Positions 34,678 through 44,919 of a stretch of 64,000 nucleotides of DNA are shown in pieces (the stretch's first letter is position 1; each line of letters starts with the position of its first letter). The notes under the pieces are model-generated. The model made no database searches and was not told the origin of the DNA. It was given only the letters and a program-made list of their open reading frames with translations. Source of the DNA: Hericium rajendrae (lineage: Eukaryota; Basidiomycota; Agaricomycetes; Russulales; Hericiaceae); the NCBI GenBank assembly GCA_033439255.1, contig CM065879.1, forward strand, positions 4,656,501-4,720,500, read 5' to 3'. A program made the position numbers and the translations under genes.

Positions 34678-35988
34678 GACCTCTGCTGATGTAACCACCA
34701 ATATACGCGCTCTCGTGACTGACGCGACGTGCTGTTGATTGTTTAATAGCGCGACGTGTATTAATGATAGTCTGGCAGGGTAACATTCTGTCCCATCTTT
34801 GTTCTACCCATGCCCGCGTTTACCCCATCGGCATGGCCGCGCCTGCTAATGTCCCTTCCATTGACGAAATCCGTCAGAAGACTCATGATTCTCTCGGCAT
34901 TACTCCCTGTCTCTGGCAATGCGAAATTACTCAGGCCATCTTGCGCGGAGACAAGGACATCATTTCCGTTGCTGGTACAGGGTCAGGCAAGACACTGACA
35001 TTTTGGATGCCCCTGTTGTTCCGTCCACAGGGTATTCAGATTGTCGTGACACCTCTCAATATCTTAGGCAAGCAACAAGTAAATCAGCTTGCAAAGGCCG
35101 GAATGAAAGCTATTCCCCTTAGTGGTGAGACTGCAACGCACGAGAAGTACAAGGTACACTTATCAGTGATTGATGGTGAGAAGAGAATTCTGAATTTGAA
35201 AATCACAGGCAATCGAAGACGGCAGGTATCGCGCCGTTGTCATAAGCCCCGAGGAGATGCTGAAGAAGGATGGCGGTTTTATGAAAATGCTTGCTAATGA
35301 CATTTGGGCATCCCAGATCATTAGCATTATCTGGGATGAAGGACATTGCATTGGACCCTCTAGCTGGGGTAGCTTTAGGCCAGCTTACAAGGATGCAGCC
35401 CGTCTCCGACACTTACTGCCGCGTCATGTACCATACTACATCACCTCAGCCACTCTAGATGACCGCGCAGTCAGTGAAATCGTGTCGACGCTACAGCTTC
35501 AACGAGAGCGCCTACTTCAGTTTCGATATTCGAACGACCGGCCCAACATACATCTGACTGTTCGGAAGATGCTCCATAGCATGCGGAGCTATCGCGACCT
35601 CGCTTTCCTCATCCCAGAGAGCTGGAAGGAGGGAGACTCGATCCCAAAGTTCCTGGTATTCTTCGACAGCATCGGGGACTCCGTCGCCGCAGCCCGCGCG
35701 CTACGACGATTCCTTCCGGCCCACCTGCGCTGCCATATCAAATGGTTCAACTCCGAGATGTCGTCACAATTTCGTGACAAATATCAGGGGACATACAAGG
35801 AGGGTGGTGTATGGGGGCTATATTGCACAGATTCGTTCGGTATGGTAAGTAACCAGTTTGCATAAGCAATCGCGGCCAATGGTACTCACCTAGCTGTGTA
35901 CAGGGTGTAGACCTGCCGGACATTGAGCTGGTGGTTCAATGGCGCGCGACTTGCGACATGAGAACACTTTGGCAGCGCTTCGGTCGTG

Positions 35989-35992
35989 CCGC
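35989..35992 (+). repeat. 4-bp target duplication of the LTR element (CCGC), left
   Basis: CCGC abuts the 5' LTR and is repeated at 52552-52555 directly after the 3' LTR. Four to six bp is normal for Ty3/Gypsy elements. Confidence 0.85.
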
Positions 35993-36228
35993 TGTCGCGC
36001 CCAAAACCCATTTTGAGCATTGACATGATTGATTTAGCAAACTCAACAGCCCCAGAGATTGGCAAAGATCGAAAGACCGATCAGCAAGTACCAAGAAATT
36101 GATGAGAGCCTAGACTCAGGGCTTCGAATTGATTACCGTTAAGCGCGTAGCTAGACGCTCAAGATCTGGCAACGCTCGATCATTAAGCGAAAGCCATATT
36201 AGAGTAGCATGCGAACACGAGACTTTGT

Positions 36229-37044
36229 TTGCTGGCAACAATGTTCAACTGCCTCAATCCTCGCCGCACATCCTCGGACTCATACCTATTTTCCCTGGTG
36301 CTCAATCAGACCTTCGACCAGTCACCAGCAGAAGTCCGAGTCACCCGCGAATTCACGTGCTCACCGAATCGGGGCAGCTCAGGCGATCAGCTGCCTCAGT
36401 ATTTTCCACGCACGTCTATTGCTAGCAATGCATCGATCTCTGCAGTGTGTTGCAGGTCAGGCAGCGCAGCCCCTCCAGATTATGATTCCCTATCTCTATG
36501 CCCCACATCCCCCATCGAGATTGTAAATGATGACGATGACGACGACATCCAGTATCCTTCCCTATATCGTCATCTCTCAGTACGAGCACACCAATCCTCC
36601 CTCCTGCATCCATGGTTCGTCACTAAGCGCCCCACGCCCTTCATTCGTCAAGGCCAGCTTGTCGAGCTTGCGCTCATACATGGCGAGACCACTATCATTA
36701 CTCGTGCCCGCATCGCCTCCATCCTCTACATTGGTGCAACATGGACCCACTTCTGCGCTGAGCACGAAGATGCAGTAGGCAGTGAGGTCACAGAGCTCAA
36801 GCTGATTGTACCTCGTATATGGAGCCAACTCCCTCGCACTCTCCCCATTCGCGACTTCTTCCGCCGTCGACCTCGGGTTGACACACACGAGCCCTTCGAC
36901 CCAGCCAGTGACAGGCAGGTTGCTGCTCACTCGTTCATCGTTCCCATCCACCTGGAGGATGATGAGGAGAGGGTGGTTGAGGCATACAAGCGGAGGACGT
37001 GCAAAGTGGCAATTTTGACAGGACGTAGCAGGTATGTCCTGTGA
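36229..37044 (+). CDS. U3-embedded ORF of the LTR (271 codons), 5' copy
   Basis: Begins MLATMFNCLNPRRT. It has an Asp run, then a well-formed globular-looking half (LVELALIHGETTIITRARI, ELKLIVPRIWSQLPRT, FIVPIHLEDDEERVVEAY). No family is recognised. The same frame is open and identical in the 3' LTR. Whether it is expressed is unknown. It lies upstream of the TATA box, so it would need its own or an upstream promoter. Confidence 0.4.
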   Translation: MLATMFNCLNPRRTSSDSYLFSLVLNQTFDQSPAEVRVTREFTCSPNRGSSGDQLPQYFPRTSIASNASISAVCCRSGSAAPPDYDSLSLCPTSPIEIVNDDDDDDIQYPSLYRHLSVRAHQSSLLHPWFVTKRPTPFIRQGQLVELALIHGETTIITRARIASILYIGATWTHFCAEHEDAVGSEVTELKLIVPRIWSQLPRTLPIRDFFRRRPRVDTHEPFDPASDRQVAAHSFIVPIHLEDDEERVVEAYKRRTCKVAILTGRSRYVL

Positions 37045-37855
37045 TCTTAGTCGTTGGACGCGGACTCTTTCGTCTTGTTAAGCCCACATTCATTCATACT
37101 CTCGTGCTATGCCCTTGCTGTTTCTTTATGCCATCAATCTTTGCTATTGCTCAATGATTATCTGTCAACTATTCCATCTCATTTATCTTCGCACGCACCC
37201 CACCCGTCGCTTCTGCATTATTTGCCACCATTTTCCCCGCATATCGCCGTAAACTTCATCATTGTTCACCTCGTTACGGTAGATTATTGCATCTCGCGTG
37301 GCTTGTACAGCTACGAGCTTTGGGCCATTTACTACTTGGAAGGCTACAAAAGATGCGCATACATTACGATTCCCGCAGAGCTTAGGATAGACTATTTGAT
37401 GATTGGGAAAATGCACTCATTCCTGAAAAATATTCAGCCCAGCTCTGAAAGACTCCGGAAATTCAGAGAATGATCCGGAAACTTCTATCCACTTAGTAAG
37501 GCATTTACCAAGGCATTAATAAGCCTGCAATGACTCAGCACCTGCTCTCTGTCATCCCAATTACTCAGTCCAGCCAAATATAAGTGCACAGCCTCATGGA
37601 GCTTACCAATCATTACCAATCACATGCTCGGCTTACTCAGACACCCATTACCAAGCAGAATTTGGCTTATTAAGGCAGAAAGGTAGTATTACTAAGGAAG
37701 AAAACAGATTACAGAGCATTTTCTGCCTTACGAAGCAGCTTATTAATCGTAGAAAAATGTAGTCCGGAAATTAAGTAGCTACAAATTTAGTAGTTAGTTC
37801 CCACAGTAGCATAGACCATGTACATATTTGGAATCTCTTTCCCACGGTCTCAAGG

Positions 37856-37866
37856 GTATATAAAGG
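37856..37866 (+). promoter_or_regulatory. TATA box of the 5' LTR
   Basis: GTATATAAAGG within the LTR, repeated at 51835-51845. It marks the likely U3/R boundary a little downstream. Confidence 0.6.
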
Positions 37867-38631
37867 CCCTGAAATCGATCGGAACAGGAGGCCACATTAA
37901 CCACCCCAATCCACCCCAGTTCTCAGCTTCTATTATTCCAGTCCATTCCCTACCGTGGGAATATTTTCGCTTTCAGTCCCCTAGCGTGGGAATATCCTTG
38001 TTTGATTACCTAAGCCAGTTCTTGGAGCAACGGCTCAGACTGCAGTAACTCAGTGTTTCATCTCACAGCCCCAATCATCCTCATCAGCCTATCTCGTTAG
38101 TCAGTAACAGGTAAAATCCCACAGGGGATAAGTTTATCTTTGTTCATCCATTGTTGCATCTAGTCTAGTCTTGCCAGACAGCTAGAAGCCCACTAAAAGT
38201 TTAGTCAAAATTCTTAGATCATATCAATTCTCAGTTCTAGCCAGCCTCGAGTCTCGACAACAGTTACCCAACATCCAGATCATCAAGTCAGCCAAGGTTG
38301 AAGCCACTATAGGCATTCCCCTAAAATTCGGAGTATATTTCTGTTTGTTTGTGTTTGTTTGCTCAAGTCTTGCACAGCTTAGAATAAACATAACCACCTC
38401 CTAAACTCAGTCAAACAGTCCACCGTCAGCAAGAAAAGGGTATAGTATCCTACATTTTACCTCTCCCGAACAACTAGGTACATCTGGGAAAGTAGGAAAA
38501 CCTGATCGTATCTAGGATAGTGTGTTACTGAGGTATACCAACATTACTTCAGAACCCATCATCGTCACGACATCTGGAGCCCACCGCGAGGGAGAGTCGA
38601 TTTAAGATTGTAGGACTATCTTGTCTCCCTT

Positions 38632-40650
38632 TTGCTTCAGGTTGGACTCAACCCATTGAGTCTCCAAATCAAGTTTATGACAGGAGATCTATTCCCTTCA
38701 GGATCCATTGCATCAGATCCGCCAGAGTCTTCTCAAGAAGTGGAAGTAGGATCTGCTTCTCCAATCACCTCAAGTCACCATTCCCCATCCCCTCAGTTAA
38801 ATCCTGTTCACATTCTTAATCCCAATCCCATTTCCCAATCCCATATTCCTATACATCAGCGACATACTACCTCAGCTACACTGCACAGCATGGCTCCTTC
38901 AGTTTTAACCATGCCAATCCCCAACACCAAACATGCTCCTCTCAAGTTTAAAGGGCAGTATGATATGGTGGAATATTTCATTAAAACCTATGAAGCTCTG
39001 TGCCGCCAGAATAATGTGGTCACAGATGCTGAAAAATGTGATCTCATAACCCAGTACTGTTCAAGAAAGGTCGCCAATCTAATCGAGGCTTTGCCCAGTT
39101 ATCTCAGGCCTGACTTCCAACAACTCAAGACTGATCTGCTTACATACTTTGATGCGGATCGCCGAATCAAGAGATATGGTCGCAAGGACCTCCGAAAATA
39201 TGTTCATGATACCAAGTACAAGAGAATGGGTGATCTTCATGCTTGGCGCAAATACACTAGAGGCTTCGTCAGAATTGCAGGATGGCTCAAAGCAGCTGGA
39301 AAGCTCAGCAACTATGATGAAGCTGGCTATTTCTGGCTAGGCATAGGCCCAGGACTCAGAGACAAAATTGAAGATAGGCTTATTGCTAGCTACCCCAATC
39401 ATGACCAAGCTGATCCCTTCCCCATTGATGAAGTCCAGAAAGTAGTTGAGAAAATTCTGCAACGTAACAAATTCGACATTGACATGGCAGAATCAGACTC
39501 AGACCTAGGAACTGACTGGTCTGGAGATTCAGACAGCTCAGACTCTGACTCAGAATCCTCAGATGATGAGAGGATCAGAAGGAAGAAGAAGCATTCCAAG
39601 AAATCTGGCTCCAGATCTGCAGAGAAGGAGAGGAGAGTCAAGTTTGCTAAGGATGAAGAACCAGAAATAAGCAAGTTCAAGAAGTCTTCAAGCCCGAGAT
39701 CAAGTTCACCTGCTCGAAAGAAAATTACCAATGAACAAGATAAAGTTGAAGACCTTATTCGCGAACTCAATACTATGCGCGCGGACGACCCGGGATACGG
39801 ATTAGTTTATTACAAGGCTTGTAAACTAGATGGCGCCGTTAGAGAAGTGGTTAGCCCACCCGCTCTATGCTCGAATCAAACCGTTATGACTATGCATGAA
39901 GTTCTTCAGTGTGATCCACCTCCGCATGTCTCGAGTGTCCCGCGCAGCATACCTCCAATAAATCGTACTAGTACAATGTCAGCCTCGCGACCACCTCCAA
40001 TTCCAACAATACGAGAACCTGCTTACCGACACGAAGACATGACTTGCTTTGGCTGCGGCCTGAAGGGCCATGGGATGGGACTCTGCCCCGACTTACGGAG
40101 ACTAGTCGATTCTGGTGAGCTCCGGCGTGACCCACAAGGACGTTACACGTACCCAAATGGTCAGCGTATTGCTCGATTTCCTGATGAGACTCTCCTTGTA
40201 GCAATTCAGCGCGACAGGACCGCTGCCCAACGCGCTGCGGCTATGTCAAATTTTGTGACTGTGGTAGGCCTAGATGCAGAATCAGAATCCGAAAGTGACG
40301 ACCATGATAACTCACGGTATTATTTCCCCAATGAATATGCCGAGACGGACTCGGAGTACGACGTATATCCCGCGGCAAAGAATGTCGAAGAACCTAAGAG
40401 ACAAACACGTCAGTCTGCAGGAACACGAGCCAAAAAAGAAATATTCGATGGTGTCCACGTACCCTCTAGCCCAAAACAGCGCGCACGAGTCCGCGCATCG
40501 GGAACCGATCCCCGAGGCTCACAAGTCATACCTACGGCGGATGAAGCAATGGCGGTCGATCCTCCAATGGGATCACGACCGATGAATGCACCAAGGATTC
40601 CTGGAGAACGACTTGGTCATCCTGCCAAGAAGCTCGGACGAAGCTCATAG
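38632..40650 (+). CDS. LTR element gag-type region
   Basis: Part of the LTR element. It holds a retrotransposon gag-type helical domain (LKFKGQYDMVEYF ... LRDKIEDRLIASYP), a Ser/Asp/Glu-rich linker, and a CX2CX4HX4C zinc knuckle (CFGCGLKGHGMGLC). This is the usual order in basidiomycete Ty3/Gypsy elements. Confidence 0.88.
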   Translation: MLQVGLNPLSLQIKFMTGDLFPSGSIASDPPESSQEVEVGSASPITSSHHSPSPQLNPVHILNPNPISQSHIPIHQRHTTSATLHSMAPSVLTMPIPNTKHAPLKFKGQYDMVEYFIKTYEALCRQNNVVTDAEKCDLITQYCSRKVANLIEALPSYLRPDFQQLKTDLLTYFDADRRIKRYGRKDLRKYVHDTKYKRMGDLHAWRKYTRGFVRIAGWLKAAGKLSNYDEAGYFWLGIGPGLRDKIEDRLIASYPNHDQADPFPIDEVQKVVEKILQRNKFDIDMAESDSDLGTDWSGDSDSSDSDSESSDDERIRRKKKHSKKSGSRSAEKERRVKFAKDEEPEISKFKKSSSPRSSSPARKKITNEQDKVEDLIRELNTMRADDPGYGLVYYKACKLDGAVREVVSPPALCSNQTVMTMHEVLQCDPPPHVSSVPRSIPPINRTSTMSASRPPPIPTIREPAYRHEDMTCFGCGLKGHGMGLCPDLRRLVDSGELRRDPQGRYTYPNGQRIARFPDETLLVAIQRDRTAAQRAAAMSNFVTVVGLDAESESESDDHDNSRYYFPNEYAETDSEYDVYPAAKNVEEPKRQTRQSAGTRAKKEIFDGVHVPSSPKQRARVRASGTDPRGSQVIPTADEAMAVDPPMGSRPMNAPRIPGERLGHPAKKLGRSS

Positions 40651-41244
40651 AACGAGACGGTCGAAACTCGCCACGTACCTCGAAATGCCGATGACCCACC
40701 CTCCATGCGCCCGATCGACACAAGAAAGCCAGCATATGATTCATCTCGGGATGAATACATTCGCGATGATGTTGAAATGGAGGTAGACAAGGAGAACTCG
40801 ACAAAGAACAAGTCAGTAAAGCGATCGGATACGTCACCTTCAAAGAACGACGTACCGGTGCCCGAGATCAAACGGCAAGTCCGCCGTTCGGCCATATCCT
40901 CCATCGTGGAACCCTCCAAGGTCCTCGCACGAGTCTTAGAGTCTCCTATCCAGCTGAAAGTCGGTGAGGTCATCGGGATTTCAAAGGAAATATCTCAGAT
41001 ACTTACCGATAGCCTGAAGTTCAAATCTCCTGAGTCTAATCCCATCGCAGCCACGACCGCGGTAGCCATGGTCGGCGGAGGAGAAGGAGACGGGCATGAG
41101 AGCCTGTGGCTCAAGAACTTTCCGAAGGTCGGAAGACCACTGCAAAGGGAGTCCCAGTCAAGCGCGCCGACACGCGTAACGTTTAAACAAGCAAGACATA
41201 GCTCACCTGGTAGGCACGACTTGCAGCATCAGTAATTAGGCAGA

Positions 41245-41532
41245 TGCCCTGAGCGCACTGACAGTTACCATATATGGTAACTTTCAGTGCAGTCAGGACG
41301 TGTCAGTGCGATTCAGTCTCCAGGCTTCATCTATGCCCAAAGCATGGTCAGGGTGAGAATTTCATGCCCAAATTCTCATCTCCAGGGCTGTCAGGCTGGC
41401 AACTCTGAGTGCATAAGTTTAGCCATAATCATAGACATCAACTTTATTTGATGCTACCGGCTGTACGAGTGTTTTAACAATATATTGAGCTTAAGTATTA
41501 TAGCTGCTAAAGCTGTCAGGGCCGTCAGGGCA
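41245..41532 (-). mobile_element. MITE-like element nested in the LTR element
   Basis: About 288 bp with imperfect terminal inverted repeats: TGCCCTGAGCGCACTGACAG on the left and, read inverted, TGCCCTGACGGCCCTGACAG on the right (17 of 20 match). It has an internal palindrome around ACCATATATGGT and no coding capacity. The target duplication is unclear. It is related to 33849-34075 in the opposite orientation. Confidence 0.7.
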
Positions 41533-44500
41533 TCAGGGTTCGACCGAATTGCTGATGAGGGCGACTTAATACGAATCCGCATGCGATGCAGAGACAAACC
41601 TATTACAGCTATTGTAGACACCAGCTCACAATTAAATGTAGTGAACCGGCAGGTATGGCGGGAATCCATAGACATCCCGTGCGACATGGCAAAGACTGTG
41701 CAGATGAAAGACGCGAACGGTCAGAGTAAGGAGTTACACGGACTAGTTCAGAACGTACCTTTGTCAATTGGGAGCCTCAACACAGAAGCCGACCTCTTCT
41801 GCGGGGACCATGTTCCATTCCCCATGCTCCTCGGACGACCCTGGCAAAGGCAGAACTTTGTTACGATAGACGAGCGGTCGGAAGGAACTTACCTCGTATT
41901 CAAAGACCCCTGGGATGTCTCTAAGTCACGTTTCGAGGTCATGGTGGATTACCACGTACCCTCGAGCGCAGAAGCTCAATACCTGCAAGCACGACCCACA
42001 TCTCAAGTATATTCCGTGATGATCGAGGATAACGACGTACCTGTGTTATTGAATACTTTGCAGATTACAGGCACCGACGCGCCTGATCAAGACGAGTTAG
42101 ATAAGATCCCGGAGGCAGATCGGGGCAAGGCACCCAGATCCTCGGATCAGATCCAATCTCTGATCGACCCCACCGGAGGTATCCCCGAGGCCGGCGCCGA
42201 TCTCATTCTACTAGATTCCTCTGTCTTGTCCTATCCTCCTCCCGCCACGTATTCTCTCACCAATTTTCAAGGCGCACTTGACTTATTATGCCTGAAGGGT
42301 TATCCGGTGAGTACTAGGCTCACTTTGGATGACATAACCGAATTTTTAGATATAAATATGAGCCAAGACGGCCCTGCTGAGTCGGCTTGGCCACTCCCGC
42401 TTCCACCTCCCGAGTACGTCCCTCAGCCATCGCCCATTTCCATTGATAAATTTGCCTTCAACTTCATTCCCGTTCGCGAGCGTCGCACTCAGCTCCATCC
42501 TGTTCAGTGGACCGGCGCGTATCGCGGAGGCTCTCCATTCGAACTCATCTCGCGTGCTTGGGCCGATCGAGGCTACTTGCGCGACACATCTCAAGTCTCT
42601 CAGGCTCTGCTCAACTCGAGCGAGGCCATTCTTCTTCACGAGGATCGCGTAGACGGACCGACTGGTAAGCCCTATGCTGATTTAATTATGCTTGAAGCAA
42701 CCTTAGTCCTCGCTCAGCCAAATCAAGACGTTCACATCGAGTGTGGTACCGTGCAGATTAGTTTCCACCCGCGGGACGCCGGAGTGTACGTACCACCTCA
42801 CATGTCACCTGAGCCGCTTCATCGAGCCTTAATTCCAGTTTTTGAACATCATCCGTCCGCTGAAGACCTTTCTGATATGGTGCGTTGCATGCACGGCAGG
42901 ATCTATCCTCCTGCAGACGCGATCATACAACAGCACACCAACGAACTCATGCCCACACAGCCCAACACCCCCGAGCCCGAGGCAGGATCCTCCCAGACCC
43001 TCTCAAGACCCACTCTTCCCCGCCAGCCTTCTTTTATCGACGTCATGGCTCACTATGGAGCCACGATCACGTCCAACGAACTTCGCGAAACCATTGGACC
43101 TTTTGCGCCACTTGTCAGCGGCATCCAGGAAGACAATCGACACTTCCACATGTCCGAGCTCCCACCCGCCGTCCTGCGCCAGCACGTCGACCATATGATC
43201 ACCAAGCGTAAGCTCAGGGACGTCGCGGATAACGTTGCTATCGAGAATTTCAAGCGAATGTGCCCTGATGAAGACCTAGAACCTGAGCTCGTCCAAGAGT
43301 TCTTGCATCGCCGTGATCCACTGGAATTTGAGGAGACCAAAGAGCCTGAGGCCGATGAAGACCAGGAGATGGAGGAAGGATCCTCCCAGCCGATGAATCC
43401 CGGAGAATCGCAAGCCCAGGAGCCCGCTGGAGATGTATTGGATGAGATTGCAGAGGAGGGTCTGATGGAGGGTCTGAGGGAGCAGGAGGCCGACGTAGTG
43501 GAGGTAGACCTGACGGGTATGTCCCCAGGCCTCACCAACCACTTCATTTCCACTTATCGACAAAATCTCGTCTGGCTCGACAAAGGTACACGCCCTGTCC
43601 TTCGTTTCTTGAAGTCGCACCCTGCCTTCAGAGGTCGTTTCCCAAACGCACCATCCATGTCCTCGCGGGAATCACCTTCGACATCGTCTGACTCTGAGCC
43701 CACGCACGCTGAGCCCGAAGACATTCAATCCACATCAGTGCTATTCGCCGCTGATGTTAAGCTATCGACGGACTCGCCGCACGAATCAACATTCTCCCTC
43801 CATGAAGGTGATGCCCGGGAAACATTCTATGCTCACACCATTGTCGACCCCACTCGTTATAAAACGTGCATCGACGATTCCGACTCTGATGCTTCGGAGA
43901 CAAGTAGTGGTGCTTCAAGCATCGGAACCACTCTTGTTCACGTCTCTGGACGATCGACGCCAGCTAGCATGCCGTCTCTCGTCGCTATGAGCGAGTCCCC
44001 AGAACCCCTCGACGATTATCTTCATGATTCAGTACCTCCGTGCGAAGTCCCGATTATTGTGCACGAGCCCCGTGGTCCTCATGGCCCAGGCATTATCATT
44101 GACGACAAGCCCCTTCATCCTGACCAGCCCGCATACCGATGCGAAGGCCCCTGGATCATCAATAACAAGACCGAGGCAGTGGTCTCGACAGATGAAGAAC
44201 CTCCTCCGTACGGCGCGAAGATCCTCCCATTCCTCAGCAACGTTTTTGACGAGCTTCGGCGGAACTCACCGGACTCCCTTCATATCTTATTCCCTGACTT
44301 ATGCGTCAACCACGCCAGTGAACCTATCCTTCCGATTCCGCGAACTGAATCCTTTAATCCACCTACAAAGCCCCAGGACACGCAGGCCTTCAAGGAGAGG
44401 ATGCACGTTCAAATGATCGATGGCAACGCAATTGTCCAGCAGCCCGCACTATTCAACTCCATGTTTTGTATGTACTCCTTCTGGTACCAGCGTTATCATA

Positions 44501-44919
44501 CCTTCGTCGAGAATCTACTCGACAACCTGGACGAGATTATGAAGGAACCCCCACTCACTCTGGACCTTCTCAAGCGCATTCGTGACCCGGCAATGGAACA
44601 ACTTCGCCAGCACCTTGAGTGTGCATGCCAAAAACCTCTGCGACCATCGTTCTTCCATGTCGAGGAAGTTCGATTCCTCCAAGCACTTGCCGCACTGTAT
44701 AACCTCTGGGGTCGTGCCGCCTTTGCTGAAGGTATCGACGGTATCCTCCACCTCCAGTACGGCGATGACTTCGTCATCTCGCAGCTTCGTCAGTCAGGAA
44801 TCCTTCTCCCCAAGTACCCGTACAGATCATACTTCGAGCGCCTTCGCAATGCCGAGCAACGTCTTGTTGCCCGATTCAATCAGCAAATGGGTCTGGCGCG
44901 TGGAGAGGCCTATCACTAG
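41485..44919 (+). CDS. LTR element protease-type region with long unique extension
   Basis: Part of the LTR element. Near its start it has a retropepsin-like fold (AIVDTSSQLNVVN ... MLLGRPWQ). The following ~900 residues are Pro/Ser/Glu-rich with a few globular blocks (FELISRAWADRGYLRD, NELRETIGPFAPLV, FLSNVFDELRRNSPD) and match nothing I recognise. Confidence 0.75.
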   Translation: MSLSIIAAKAVRAVRASGFDRIADEGDLIRIRMRCRDKPITAIVDTSSQLNVVNRQVWRESIDIPCDMAKTVQMKDANGQSKELHGLVQNVPLSIGSLNTEADLFCGDHVPFPMLLGRPWQRQNFVTIDERSEGTYLVFKDPWDVSKSRFEVMVDYHVPSSAEAQYLQARPTSQVYSVMIEDNDVPVLLNTLQITGTDAPDQDELDKIPEADRGKAPRSSDQIQSLIDPTGGIPEAGADLILLDSSVLSYPPPATYSLTNFQGALDLLCLKGYPVSTRLTLDDITEFLDINMSQDGPAESAWPLPLPPPEYVPQPSPISIDKFAFNFIPVRERRTQLHPVQWTGAYRGGSPFELISRAWADRGYLRDTSQVSQALLNSSEAILLHEDRVDGPTGKPYADLIMLEATLVLAQPNQDVHIECGTVQISFHPRDAGVYVPPHMSPEPLHRALIPVFEHHPSAEDLSDMVRCMHGRIYPPADAIIQQHTNELMPTQPNTPEPEAGSSQTLSRPTLPRQPSFIDVMAHYGATITSNELRETIGPFAPLVSGIQEDNRHFHMSELPPAVLRQHVDHMITKRKLRDVADNVAIENFKRMCPDEDLEPELVQEFLHRRDPLEFEETKEPEADEDQEMEEGSSQPMNPGESQAQEPAGDVLDEIAEEGLMEGLREQEADVVEVDLTGMSPGLTNHFISTYRQNLVWLDKGTRPVLRFLKSHPAFRGRFPNAPSMSSRESPSTSSDSEPTHAEPEDIQSTSVLFAADVKLSTDSPHESTFSLHEGDARETFYAHTIVDPTRYKTCIDDSDSDASETSSGASSIGTTLVHVSGRSTPASMPSLVAMSESPEPLDDYLHDSVPPCEVPIIVHEPRGPHGPGIIIDDKPLHPDQPAYRCEGPWIINNKTEAVVSTDEEPPPYGAKILPFLSNVFDELRRNSPDSLHILFPDLCVNHASEPILPIPRTESFNPPTKPQDTQAFKERMHVQMIDGNAIVQQPALFNSMFCMYSFWYQRYHTFVENLLDNLDEIMKEPPLTLDLLKRIRDPAMEQLRQHLECACQKPLRPSFFHVEEVRFLQALAALYNLWGRAAFAEGIDGILHLQYGDDFVISQLRQSGILLPKYPYRSYFERLRNAEQRLVARFNQQMGLARGEAYH

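Larger units (their letters stand above)
35993..38572 (+). repeat. 5' LTR (2580 bp)
   Basis: Starts TGTCGCGCCC and ends CACGACA. A TATA box lies at 37856-37866 and an AATAAA at 38383-38388, so U3 is about 1.9 kb, R about 0.5 kb and U5 short. The U3 part holds an open frame of 271 codons (36229-37044). Confidence 0.95.
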
